Shown: one piece after another, positions 34,001 to 41,147 of the stretch | Layout of the letters: each line of letters starts with the position of its first letter | Numbering within the stretch: the first letter of the stretch is position 1 | Assembly: GCA_900318115.1 (NCBI GenBank) | Contig: ONJJ01000029.1 | Span: 1-41,991 of the forward strand | DNA length: 41,991 nt | Reading direction: 5' to 3' | From: an uncultured Prevotellaceae bacterium | GTDB taxonomy: Bacteria > Bacteroidota > Bacteroidia > Bacteroidales > Bacteroidaceae | Notes under the pieces: model-generated | What the model was told of the DNA's origin: nothing | Databases searched by the model: none | Seen by the model: the letters and a program-made list of their open reading frames with translations, nothing else | Made by a program: the position numbers and the translations under genes

Positions 34001-34642
34001 GAGCTGTGCGCCGGCGGGGAAGGTGACTTTGAAGGTGACGTCCTCGGTGAAGAGGCCCCCGTCGCGATCCACGGTGGGCGGCGGCAGCTGGGAGTTGGCG
34101 AAGGTGCTGCCCTCGTTGGTGCCCTCGGGCGAGGGCGTGCTGCAGTAAGACCAGGTGTCGCCGCCGTCGGTGGTGCGGGCGTAGCTGCAGCGGGTGATGG
34201 CAGGCGGATAGTCCAGCTGGGTGATGAGTTCCTTGGAGGTGTCGTAGAGGTAGATGGTGCCTCCCTCGTATTCGAGCTTGAAGTCCACTTGCTTGTAGGC
34301 GTTAGCGCTCATGCTGTTGTCCGACGCGGTGGTGTGGTGGTCGAACCACACGCACTTGAATCCTCCTGCGGGCACGTTGCCGATGCGGGAGGGGAACTTG
34401 AACTTGGTCGGGTTGGCGGGGTCGTCACTGATGTAGCAGCTATAGAGATTGATAGGCGAATCCGTGGGATTGTAGAGCTCTATCCATCCTCCGTAGTTGA
34501 ACGATGGGTCGATGAACATATCGATATTGGCGACTTGTATCTCATTGATGATGAGGTCTCCGAATGCGGCGTGGGCACTGAGGCAACTGGCGCCGAGTGC
34601 CAGGAGGCAACCCATGAGCCTGTGGCGAAGGTTGCGTGACAT
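31088..34642 (-). CDS. Large secreted lamin-tail/CotH-kinase-domain protein with T9SS-like C-terminus
   Basis: 1184 residues from the ATG at 34642, chosen because it gives a signal peptide (MGCLLALGASCLSAHA). A longer frame reaches into the previous gene. Domains in order: a lamin-tail domain at about 29-150 (IINEIQVANIDMF, WIELYNPTDSPINLYS); a chitobiase C-terminal-like Ig domain at 188-268 (YYTTDGSTPT); a CotH-kinase-like region at about 275-670 (LQVRNGGND, FNIREPANKN, HLVLMDKDAGF with acidic residues near 555 and 557); a galactose-binding-like domain at about 745-900; a second lamin-tail domain at about 990-1090; and a T9SS-like sorting tail (SGIYVVRFTNGRSRKMIV). Spore-coat CotH proteins phosphorylate secreted proteins, but the function in Bacteroidetes is unknown. 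Confidence 0.87.
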   Translation of the reverse strand: MSRNLRHRLMGCLLALGASCLSAHAAFGDLIINEIQVANIDMFIDPSFNYGGWIELYNPTDSPINLYSCYISDDPANPTKFKFPSRIGNVPAGGFKCVWFDHHTTASDNSMSANAYKQVDFKLEYEGGTIYLYDTSKELITQLDYPPAITRCSYARTTDGGDTWSYCSTPSPEGTNEGSTFANSQLPPPTVDRDGGLFTEDVTFKVTFPAGAQLYYTTDGSTPTLAHGRRSLSGQFQVQAGQNTVYRFRLFRDGYLPSSVVTRSFLYKDRDYYLPIISVVTNEDNLYDNKIGVYVDGTNGISGNNKDNSNKNRSWERPVNFEYFVPDADGNYSLCAINQETDFEVCGGWSRHFVPGCTSFRLKAVKQYEGANFLPYPFFQRNKPYIKNKALQVRNGGNDTNSRIIDAAIQQIIIRSGFYVDCQDTQPAHVFFNGKFQFTFNIREPANKNLSYSNYGIDKEEVDEFEINAVQGYYQKSGDNKAMLQWVKWAKEAVDYPNDKTVLEDICSIVDIDEFTNFMAAGCYIGCSDWLTNCNNVKGFRSRADGGKFHLVLMDKDAGFAYTDMVSRLQGHLNDSRFSNGKNYLIDIFLNMLQIESFKKKFIDAYCIVGGSVFEPERSQAIINELANQSSTALSWEGRSPWGSANSLINHITSANERSARINSLRNYLGLDAPYNITISSELPSATIRINDQEVPTGRFSGPLFAPATIQVEAPAGYTFAGWKSDGTITNERELISLNNIWTYYDQGSLDGEDWKGISFTTNSDWTTSAKGPYGYGTVGIEAGAADYTTTLDYGEDASQKRPTYYFRRVFYINDKLTEGLDAFQLKYFVDDGCIIYVNGQELTRYHMPEGKVTYDTYSTTYEGNTAYQGTINIPLSMLRTGKNVIAVEVHNTSAGSSDIYFGAVLSRGSYQLVENSVGSEITLQQLGDPGNYGLTAVFQPLPDDQRLDAIAAPIKVNEVGAGNTVFINDYFKKNDWFELYNTTDADLNVAGLYVSDDLSQPFKYQIPTTSPLNTIVPAHGHLVLWADKLEDKSQLHTPFKLSNTDGSVVLISSSDEFVAANQEYFRQHPELSTFADALTYQAHAGDQSVGRYPDGANTFYLMQRPTIGTPNSLRTYDLAIGTDEGVQTGILEDKDFASQPLDGKIQAIYSLSGVFAGTDTASLRSGIYVVRFTNGRSRKMIVP

Positions 34643-34764
34643 GTTGTCTGAAACAATCTGTTCCTCCATAGCTTGAATCAATCTATTAGGTCTGTCAGTT
34701 TTGAAATCTATGGCTCTCGAATACGATGGTTGCAGGGGCTGTTTCCGAATACGGCGGTGCAGCG

Positions 34765-35877
34765 TCATTCCTGCCAGAGGCGCTTGACGTTGCCCGTCTG
34801 CTGGTGGATGGTCACATGCGTGTCGGTGCGTTTGTTGAAAAGTGCGTCAGAGAGCACTTCTGTGGTGCCGAACTGGCAGATGGGCACCTCGGCCGTGAGG
34901 AGATCCTGCTGGGCCGTGGCGATGGTGACCTTTGCCGTGGCGGGCACGTTGACCCACACGCCCTGTTCCATTTTCTGCTTGCGCTTGTCGGCCTCGGGGT
35001 CATCGGTGGGTTGGGGCAGATTGCCCGTGGGGGTGATGGTGATCCAGATGGGTTCGCCGCTGAGGTCGTCGGCAGCCACAAGGCCCAGTCGGCGGGAGAA
35101 GCGGCAGAGCAACTGACGTTGCACTGCGGGAACCTCTTCGCCCTCTGGGGTGGCCTGCGCGGGCGTTGGTTCGTAGTCGAAGGACATCACCTCGGTGCTG
35201 GTCAGGGTCTGGCCCTTGAACAAGGATTCCAGCGCAAAGAGTTGCTGATCCAGGTTGTCGAGCATGAGCTTCAACTGGGCGCCGTCTTTGGGGGTGTTGT
35301 CCGCTTCGCCACGGATGAGAGCGTTACGGCTGTCGCGGATCTCATAGATCTCCTCGGCGGTGAGTTGCGCCATCTTGGCGGTGCTGCCGGCAGCGAGGAT
35401 TTCGTGGGTCATGTGGTCGCGCCCGTTCACAGCCTTGGGTGCTGGCACGGCTTTGGGCAGCTCTGGTGCCGGCTCGGCCTCGGCCTCGGCGTTGATAGAA
35501 AGCAGCAAACCGTTGTCGGTGAGGCTGACCAGGGGTGCCGTGGTCTTGGATTTCACCTTAATATTATATGCCTTTTGGGGATCGGGCACGCCATAGGGCA
35601 TCAGCATGATGTTCTTCAGGGTCCAGGTGGTGGACTCGGTGGTGGGCACATCGGGCTGGCGGAGGTAGCGGTCGGAATAGGGTGCGAACTCGCCCGGGGT
35701 GGTGACGGCCTTCTCGGCCACGAGCACCACCTCAAACACGGTTTTGGGCAGGAAGTAGTTCACCCCATCGAGGGTGGACCCCGGCCGGAATTCAGCAATC
35801 TCGGTTTGTCCCAGAACGGGCACTGCCAGCGTCAGCAGCAGGATACTTGCCAGTTTGTGGATCATCTTTTGGTTCAT
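34765..35877 (-). CDS. DUF4831-family exported protein
   Basis: 370 residues with a signal peptide (MNQKMIHKLASILLLTLAVPVLGQ). It belongs, as far as can be recognised, to DUF4831, a Bacteroidetes family. The hallmark is GVNYFLPKTVFEVVLVAEKAV near residues 38-58, followed by a long mostly beta region and a Pro/Ala/Glu-rich linker at about 130-150. LTAEEIYEIRDSRNALIRGEADNTPKDG in the middle is another shared block. No catalytic motif is visible and no function is known. It lies 26 bases after adk and 122 bases before the CotH-type gene. A second in-frame ATG at codon 5 is an alternative start. Confidence 0.82.
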   Translation of the reverse strand: MNQKMIHKLASILLLTLAVPVLGQTEIAEFRPGSTLDGVNYFLPKTVFEVVLVAEKAVTTPGEFAPYSDRYLRQPDVPTTESTTWTLKNIMLMPYGVPDPQKAYNIKVKSKTTAPLVSLTDNGLLLSINAEAEAEPAPELPKAVPAPKAVNGRDHMTHEILAAGSTAKMAQLTAEEIYEIRDSRNALIRGEADNTPKDGAQLKLMLDNLDQQLFALESLFKGQTLTSTEVMSFDYEPTPAQATPEGEEVPAVQRQLLCRFSRRLGLVAADDLSGEPIWITITPTGNLPQPTDDPEADKRKQKMEQGVWVNVPATAKVTIATAQQDLLTAEVPICQFGTTEVLSDALFNKRTDTHVTIHQQTGNVKRLWQE

Positions 35878-35903
35878 ATAAGTGTGTGGTCTTGTTCACT
35901 CGT

Positions 35904-36485
35904 TCAGGCGTTCTGCTTTTCGATCTCCTGGAAAATGGCTTCGAGCATGCCTTCCTTGGTCTTGCAGATTCCCCAGTCGAAGGTGTGGCGGATACCCTCG
36001 GCAGCGAACCACTTGGAAAGGGGTTCTGTCTGGCTGTGATAGACGGCAAAGCGCTTGCGGATGGTCTCCTCGTTGTCGTCGGCGCGGCCTTCGATCTGTG
36101 CGCGGCGCAGCAGACGTTCCATGAGCACCTCTTCGCTGACGATGAGCTCGATCATCATTCCCAGGTCATGGCCGCGTTCGGCGAGCATCTTCTTCAGGGC
36201 TTCGGCCTGTGCGATGGTGCGGGGAAAACCGTCGAAGATGACTCCCTTGCCGGCGGGCAGGGCATCGTAGGTCTTGGCCAGGATGTCGATCATCAGTTCG
36301 TCGGGGATGAGTTGTCCCTGGTCGATATAGCTCTTGGCAATCTTGCCCAGTTCGGTCTCGTTCTTGATTTCGCCGCGGAGGACATCGCCTGTGCTGATGT
36401 GTCCCATTCCGTAGCGTGCTGCAATTTCTGCGCTGTAGGTGCCCTTGCCGGAACCGGGGGCACCGAAGATGATAATGTTCTTCAT
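35904..36485 (-). CDS. adk: Adenylate kinase
   Basis: Interconverts ATP and AMP with two ADP, an essential cytoplasmic enzyme. It has 193 residues, the short form without a zinc-binding lid. The P-loop GAPGSGKGT is at residues 8-16, MGHISTGDVLR forms the AMP-binding start, and FDGFPRT and the RLLRRAQIEGRADD lid segment are intact. It follows hpt on the minus strand with a 56-base gap, an adjacency common in Bacteroidetes. Confidence 0.97.
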   Translation of the reverse strand: MKNIIIFGAPGSGKGTYSAEIAARYGMGHISTGDVLRGEIKNETELGKIAKSYIDQGQLIPDELMIDILAKTYDALPAGKGVIFDGFPRTIAQAEALKKMLAERGHDLGMMIELIVSEEVLMERLLRRAQIEGRADDNEETIRKRFAVYHSQTEPLSKWFAAEGIRHTFDWGICKTKEGMLEAIFQEIEKQNA

Positions 36486-36541
36486 TGTCGTTTTTATTTG
36501 TTATATATTTGACATTTTCTATGGAGTTTTGGCCATTTACA

Positions 36542-37075
36542 CTAAACGATTGTGTAGATGTCCTTCGTGTTGCGCCCAAATCCGTTGTAGTCCAGTCCGT
36601 AGCCCACGATGAAGTCGTTGGGGATTTCTATAGCGTGGTAGTGGATGGGCACTTGCACTTTCAGGGCATCGGGCTTGACCAGCAGGGTGCATACACTGAT
36701 ACTGGCGGGGTTGTGGCTTTGCAGGGTCTCGATCATGTGGGCCATGGTCATTCCGGAATCGATGATGTCCTCGACGATTACGATGTGGCGCCCCGTGATA
36801 TCGGTGTTCAGTCCCATAATCTCGCGTATCTGTCCGCTGGATTGGGTGCCCTGATAGCTGGCGAGTTTGATGAAACTGATTTCACACGGCAGGGGAATCT
36901 GGCGCAGCAAATCGGCGGCGAAGATGAACGAGCCATTGAGCACCGGAAGGAACAATGGGCACTTGTCTTTCATGTCGCGCGTGATCTCTGCTGCCACGTG
37001 GCTGACTTGTTTTTGAATTTCTGCTTCAGGGATACTGATAGCAAAAGTCTTGTCCAATACGTGTAGTTTTTCCAT
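36542..37075 (-). CDS. hpt: Hypoxanthine phosphoribosyltransferase
   Basis: Salvages hypoxanthine or guanine to IMP or GMP using PRPP. The ATG at 37075 gives a 177-residue protein of usual length. A frame open back to 37195 runs across the divergent promoter region and is not used. The PRPP-binding loop HIVIVEDIIDSGMTMAHM is intact. PLFLPVLNGSFIFAADLLRQI precedes it, and DFIVGYGLDYNGFGRN closes the active site. It is divergent from nnr, with a 96-base promoter region between them. Confidence 0.96.
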   Translation of the reverse strand: MEKLHVLDKTFAISIPEAEIQKQVSHVAAEITRDMKDKCPLFLPVLNGSFIFAADLLRQIPLPCEISFIKLASYQGTQSSGQIREIMGLNTDITGRHIVIVEDIIDSGMTMAHMIETLQSHNPASISVCTLLVKPDALKVQVPIHYHAIEIPNDFIVGYGLDYNGFGRNTKDIYTIV

Positions 37076-37096
37076 ATCTTTTGTTTTTTCGGCACA

Positions 37097-37104
37097 AAAG
37101 TACT
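37097..37104 (-). promoter_or_regulatory. Probable -7 element of hpt
   Basis: TACTTTTG on the minus strand matches TAnnTTTG and lies 22 bases before the hpt start. A matching TTTG at the usual upstream distance is not clear. Confidence 0.45.
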
Positions 37105-37113
37105 GATTTATTT

Positions 37114-37145
37114 TGGTTTTTCGCACGCTTTGACGTAATTTTGCA
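37114..37145 (+). promoter_or_regulatory. Promoter of the nnr-obgE-pgeF unit
   Basis: TTTG (37114-37117), 20 bases, then TAATTTTG (37138-37145) fits the Bacteroidetes pattern exactly. It lies 26 bases before the nnr start, so the leader is very short. It partly overlaps the hpt upstream region on the other strand. Confidence 0.8.
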
Positions 37146-37171
37146 GCGAAAAACAAGAAAAAAGGTAAAAT

Positions 37172-38692
37172 ATGAAGATTTTGACGGGCGGACAATTCCG
37201 CGAACTGGATATTTTTACCATAGAAAACGAACCCATCGAGTCGTTGGCGCTGATGGAACGCGCCGGTCGCGCTGTGGCCGACGAAATCCTGCGTCGCATC
37301 CCCGACGACGGTCGGCGATTCTTCGTTTTCGCCGGACCCGGAGGCAATGGTGGCGATGGACTGGCCGTGGCGCGGCTGCTGGCTGAGGCCGGACGTGCTG
37401 TGACCGTATATTTATTTAATGTACGCGGGCAACTGAATCCCGACTGCGAGAGCAATCGTGACCGTCTGCGCGAGCGGGATGACGTGCAGCTGGTGGAAAT
37501 CACCTCGGAACTGGTGTTCCCCGAATTGCACGCAGACGACCTCGTCATCGACGCCCTCTTCGGCACGGGACTGAGCAAGCCCCTCAGTGGCGGCTTTGCA
37601 CTCGTGGCCAAGCGCCTGAATCAGAGTCGTTGCATGGTGATAAGCATCGACGTGCCCTCGGGACTGATGTGCGAGGACAACGCCTACAACGACACCTCCA
37701 CCATCGTGCGGGCTAACCTCACCCTGAGTATCCAGCTTCCCAAGCTGGCCTTCCTCTATCCCGAGAACCAGCGTTTCGTGGGCGACTTCGTGCTGCTGCC
37801 CATAGGGCTGAGTGCCGAAGGGCTGGACGGGATGAAGACTCACCTTTGGCTGACGGAAGAGGCCGAGGTACAGGCCCTGATGCGTCGCCGTCCCCGCTTC
37901 GCGCATAAAGGCACCATGGGCCACGCCCTGCTCGTGGCGGGCTCGCGTGGCATGGCCGGCGCTGCCATCCTGGCCTCGAGGGCTGCTCTGCGCGGCGGAG
38001 TCGGGAAACTGACACTGCACACGCCGCACGCCTGTCTGGACATCATGCAGACGTCTGTGCCCGAGGCTGTGGTACAGATCGATGTGGACGAGGATGTCGT
38101 CACCTCCGCAATCGATGCCGCCGGCTATCAGTCCATAGGAATGGGACCCGGATTGGGCCGGAGCCGCTACACCGCTGCGGCAGTGCACGACTACCTGCTC
38201 CAGCAAGTATGTCCCATGGTGCTCGATGCCGACGCCCTCAACTTGCTGGCGGACAACAAAGAATGGTTGCACGATATCCCCTCGGAGAGTATCCTCACAC
38301 CCCATCCTCGCGAGCTCGACCGACTGGCAGGTCACAGCCAGACGAGCTTCGAACGCATGAACCGTGCCCGTAACCTGGCCATCACCTATGGTCTCTTTGT
38401 GGTCGTCAAAGGGCATTACTCACAAATCTGCACACCCACGGGTGACGTCTATTTCAACCCCACAGGCAATCCGGGAATGGCAACACCCGGCAGCGGCGAT
38501 GTCCTCACGGGAATACTCACCGCGCTGTTGGCTCAGGGCTATCTGCCTGCCGAGGCCGTGCAACTGGGAGTTTATCTCCATGGGCTGGCAGGTGACCTGG
38601 CAGCAGAGGAATTAGGCGAAGAAAGCCTCATTGCCTCGGACATAATTCATTACCTGCCAGCGGCATTTCGCAAGCTGCACGGCGTGTCATAA
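37172..38692 (+). CDS. nnr: Bifunctional NAD(P)H-hydrate repair enzyme (epimerase and ADP-dependent dehydratase)
   Basis: Repairs hydrated NADH and NADPH. The N-terminal YjeF_N epimerase half (residues 1 to about 210) carries LMERAGRAVADEI and FVFAGPGGNGGDGLAVARLL. The C-terminal ribokinase-like dehydratase half carries KGTMGHALLVAGSRGMAGAA and the catalytic NPGMATPGSGDVLTGILTA, with GSGD at about 440-443. The 506-residue length is typical of the fused form. It is the first gene after the promoter at 37114 and lies 21 bases before obgE. Confidence 0.95.
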   Translation: MKILTGGQFRELDIFTIENEPIESLALMERAGRAVADEILRRIPDDGRRFFVFAGPGGNGGDGLAVARLLAEAGRAVTVYLFNVRGQLNPDCESNRDRLRERDDVQLVEITSELVFPELHADDLVIDALFGTGLSKPLSGGFALVAKRLNQSRCMVISIDVPSGLMCEDNAYNDTSTIVRANLTLSIQLPKLAFLYPENQRFVGDFVLLPIGLSAEGLDGMKTHLWLTEEAEVQALMRRRPRFAHKGTMGHALLVAGSRGMAGAAILASRAALRGGVGKLTLHTPHACLDIMQTSVPEAVVQIDVDEDVVTSAIDAAGYQSIGMGPGLGRSRYTAAAVHDYLLQQVCPMVLDADALNLLADNKEWLHDIPSESILTPHPRELDRLAGHSQTSFERMNRARNLAITYGLFVVVKGHYSQICTPTGDVYFNPTGNPGMATPGSGDVLTGILTALLAQGYLPAEAVQLGVYLHGLAGDLAAEELGEESLIASDIIHYLPAAFRKLHGVS

Positions 38693-38713
38693 CCCTATTA
38701 TCCGTATCTGACA

Positions 38714-39952
38714 ATGGAAACGAACTTCATAGATTATGTAAAGATCATCTGCCGCTCCGGCAAAGGAGGCAGAGGTTCGGCTCACATGCATAGAGCCAAG
38801 TATGCCCCCAACGGAGGACCCGATGGAGGCGACGGAGGGCGCGGAGGTCATGTCTTCCTGCGCGGCAACCGCAACTACTGGACCCTGTTGCACCTGCGCT
38901 ACGAGCGCCATATCTTCGCAGGTCATGGCGGCAACGGTGGTAAGAACGGCAGCCACGGTGCCGACGGAGAGGACCGCTATATCGATGTGCCCTGCGGCAC
39001 TGTGGTCTATGATGCCGAGACGGGGCGTTACCTCTGCGACGTCACACGCGACGGACAGATAGTCCAACTCCTGAAGGGAGGGCGTGGCGGCTTGGGCAAC
39101 AAACACTTTGCCACCGCCACCAACCAGGCTCCGCGCTATGCACAACCTGGCGAACCCATGCAGGAACAGGTGGTCGTCATGGAGCTGAAGATGCTGGCTG
39201 ATGTGGGACTCGTCGGATTCCCGAATGCAGGAAAGAGTACGCTGGTCAACGCCATCAGCTCGGCACACCCGAAAATTGCGGGCTACCCGTTCACCACGCT
39301 GGAACCCTCGGTGGGAGTGGTGCGTTATCGCGACAATCGTTCCTTCGTCATGGCGGATATTCCGGGTATTATCGAGGGAGCCAGCGAAGGCAAAGGACTG
39401 GGACTGCGCTTCCTGCGTCACATCGAGCGCAACGCCCTGTTGCTGTTTATGATTCCCGGTGATGCGGATGACATCCTCCACGATTATAAAGTGCTGCTGA
39501 ACGAGCTCGCCACATACAACCCCGAGATGCTGCAGAAGCGCCGCGTCCTGGCCATCACCAAGGCGGATTTGTTGGACGATGAACTGATGGAAATGCTCTC
39601 GGCCGAACTGCCCGATGACCTGCCCTGCTTGTTCATATCCTCCGTCACGGGTTACCACATCACGGAACTCAAGGACCTGCTCTGGCGCGAGCTGGAACCG
39701 CTGCGGATGCACGAGGCTGCGGTGGGCGATTTCACTGCCGGCGTTGCCCCGGACGGCTCGCAGGATAGTGCGGGCGCCCCTGTCTCTTTCCACGCCTCGC
39801 TGGTGCATGCGGACAAGAACCTCCATGACTTCGACGACCTGGAGGATATCGAGCCGCTGGACGGCGAGGACGGCGAGGATGAACTGGAAATCATCGATGA
39901 TATCGACGATCTCGACGATCTCGAATACGTAGAAATAGAAAAGGACCAATAG
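38714..39952 (+). CDS. obgE: GTPase Obg
   Basis: Essential GTPase involved in late 50S subunit assembly and stress response. It has 412 residues. The glycine-rich Obg fold ([13 protein letters not shown]-like start, [14 protein letters not shown]) occupies residues 1-158. The G domain has G1 GFPNAGKS (168-175), G3 DIPG (215-218) and G4 TKAD (282-285). In place of a structured OCT domain it ends in an Asp/Glu-rich tail of about 40 residues (372-412), a known feature of Obg in many Bacteroidetes. Stop and start with the next gene are 21 bases apart, so it is co-transcribed with nnr and pgeF. Confidence 0.97.
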   Translation: METNFIDYVKIICRSGKGGRGSAHMHRAKYAPNGGPDGGDGGRGGHVFLRGNRNYWTLLHLRYERHIFAGHGGNGGKNGSHGADGEDRYIDVPCGTVVYDAETGRYLCDVTRDGQIVQLLKGGRGGLGNKHFATATNQAPRYAQPGEPMQEQVVVMELKMLADVGLVGFPNAGKSTLVNAISSAHPKIAGYPFTTLEPSVGVVRYRDNRSFVMADIPGIIEGASEGKGLGLRFLRHIERNALLLFMIPGDADDILHDYKVLLNELATYNPEMLQKRRVLAITKADLLDDELMEMLSAELPDDLPCLFISSVTGYHITELKDLLWRELEPLRMHEAAVGDFTAGVAPDGSQDSAGAPVSFHASLVHADKNLHDFDDLEDIEPLDGEDGEDELEIIDDIDDLDDLEYVEIEKDQ

Positions 39953-39973
39953 CAGCCCTCGCATACACCTCTT

Positions 39974-40759
39974 ATGCTTTATAATATAGCTCCCAATACG
40001 ATGGCGTTTTCCGTGGAGCGGCGCACAGATGATGTCGAACAGCCGTACGCGGGTTTCAATGTCACTCCTTATACGGGTGACCTGCCCTCGCATGTCCGTT
40101 CGTGCCAGCAGCGCCTGGCCGACTACCTGAGAATACCCCTGGGTAACCTCGTCATACCTCGTCAGACCCATGGCACCCGCTGCGCCATCATCACGCCGCA
40201 ACTGTTAGCTTCAAAAAATCGCGAGGAGGCACTGGATGACATCGATGCCGTAATCACAGATATGCCGGAGGTGTGCATCGGGGTGAGTACGGCCGACTGT
40301 CTGCCCATCCTCCTGTATGATGCCGCCACGGGGGCCGTCGGAGCGGTCCATGCAGGATGGCGTGGCACGGTGGCGCGAATTGTCGTACTGACGATAGCCC
40401 GGATGTACGAGGCCTTTGGCACTCAGAGTTCTGACCTCCGTTGCATCCTCGGTCCCTGCATAGGACCTTCGGCGTTCGAGGTCCATGATGATGTGTACGA
40501 TGCTTTTCATCAGGCCGGATTTCCGATGGCACAGGTTGCGACACGCATCACTTCGCCGGGCGCCCGTACTGCTCGCAAGTGGTACATCAATTTATGGGGG
40601 GCCAATGGATGGCTGCTGCAGCGAGTGGGGGTTCTGGCGCAGAATATCACCGTGGCTGGCGTTTGTTCCTACACGGAGTACAACCGTTTCTTTTCCGCCA
40701 GGCGGCTGGGAATCAAAAGTGGCCGCACGTTCACGGGAATCCTGCGGCACGAAGTATAG
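39974..40759 (+). CDS. pgeF: Peptidoglycan editing factor / multicopper-type polyphenol oxidase family (YfiH/LACC1)
   Basis: 261-residue cytoplasmic protein of the YfiH/PgeF/LACC1 family, whose members act as purine nucleoside phosphorylases or deaminases and, in E. coli, edit peptidoglycan precursors. The metal ligands are in place: His66 (RQTHGTR), Cys109 (STADCLPIL) and His126 (VGAVHAGWRG). LGPCIGPSAFEV lies in the C-terminal half. It is the last gene of the nnr-obgE-pgeF unit. The in vivo substrate is uncertain, and older annotations call it laccase. Confidence 0.93.
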   Translation: MLYNIAPNTMAFSVERRTDDVEQPYAGFNVTPYTGDLPSHVRSCQQRLADYLRIPLGNLVIPRQTHGTRCAIITPQLLASKNREEALDDIDAVITDMPEVCIGVSTADCLPILLYDAATGAVGAVHAGWRGTVARIVVLTIARMYEAFGTQSSDLRCILGPCIGPSAFEVHDDVYDAFHQAGFPMAQVATRITSPGARTARKWYINLWGANGWLLQRVGVLAQNITVAGVCSYTEYNRFFSARRLGIKSGRTFTGILRHEV

Positions 40760-40764
40760 GGGAG

Positions 40765-40829
40765 GAAACAGTTGCTGTCATACAGCAATACACCCAAGAG
40801 GGAGCACACTCCCGGCGCCCAACTGTTTC
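40765..40829. other. Folded non-coding element after pgeF (three-stem structure)
   Basis: GAAACAGTTG (40765-40774) pairs with CAACTGTTTC (40820-40829). Inside lie two small hairpins, GCTGT-CAT-ACAGC (40774-40786) and GGGAG-CACA-CTCCC, so the piece can fold as a three-way junction. It starts six bases after the pgeF stop and lies between convergent genes. A terminator, a transcript stabiliser or a small RNA are all possible. There is no T-run. Confidence 0.5.
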
Positions 40830-40854
40830 TGTCGGCGAGTGAGCGTGACGGAAA

Positions 40855-40900
40855 GGGCCTTCAGAACGAATTTATAGAATGGAAAAAGTTCTTTAGGCCC
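40855..40900. terminator. Hairpin between pgeF and the convergent small gene
   Basis: GGGCCT plus AGAAC (40855-40867) pair with GTTCT plus AGGCCC (40888-40900), with a small internal loop of two bases per side and an A-rich 20-base loop. It sits just after the stop of the minus-strand small gene and could act for either convergent transcript. No strong T-run follows on either strand, so intrinsic termination is only possible. Confidence 0.45.
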
Positions 40901-40920
40901 AGGGACCGTGGCGGCCACGT

Positions 40921-41136
40921 TCAGCCTTTGTGGCGGTTCTGTCGGGCCCGTCTGATGTCGGCTTTCTTCTTGGCGGCACCGCTGCCGTGAGCTCCTGTGA
41001 TATAGCCTTTCTTTTTGGCCTTGGTCTTAACCTTGCCCGACTCATCGCGCTTGGTCCCCTTGGGGGCACCTTTGAAGGTGATGCCGCCCAAGATGACCTG
41101 ATCAATGTCGTCGCCGCCAAACTGATTTTTGTCCAT
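40921..41136 (-). CDS. Small basic conserved-looking protein of unknown function
   Basis: 71 residues, very rich in Lys and Arg in the second half (KVKTKAKKKGYITGAHGSG, KKKADIRRARQNRHKG), with an acidic N-terminus (DKNQFGGDDIDQVILGG). The predicted charge suggests binding to RNA, ribosomes or DNA, but I recognise no family. It has no signal peptide or membrane segment. The gene starts 11 bases after the AICAR transformylase stop on the same strand, so it is probably co-transcribed with it. It is accepted as a gene because of this tight spacing and its compositional order, not by homology. Confidence 0.6.
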   Translation of the reverse strand: MDKNQFGGDDIDQVILGGITFKGAPKGTKRDESGKVKTKAKKKGYITGAHGSGAAKKKADIRRARQNRHKG

Positions 41137-41147
41137 GGCGATAAAAA

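Noticed and set aside
33356-34639. 427-codon open frame on the plus strand
   Set aside because: It is exactly antisense to the CotH/lamin-tail gene, has low-complexity Val/Gly/Ala-rich sequence and no domain. It is a codon-usage shadow of the real gene.
37412-38416. 334-codon open frame on the minus strand
   Set aside because: Antisense to nnr, whose motifs are intact on the plus strand.
38687-40201. 504-codon open frame on the minus strand
   Set aside because: Antisense to obgE and the start of pgeF, both unmistakable. The frame has no domain.
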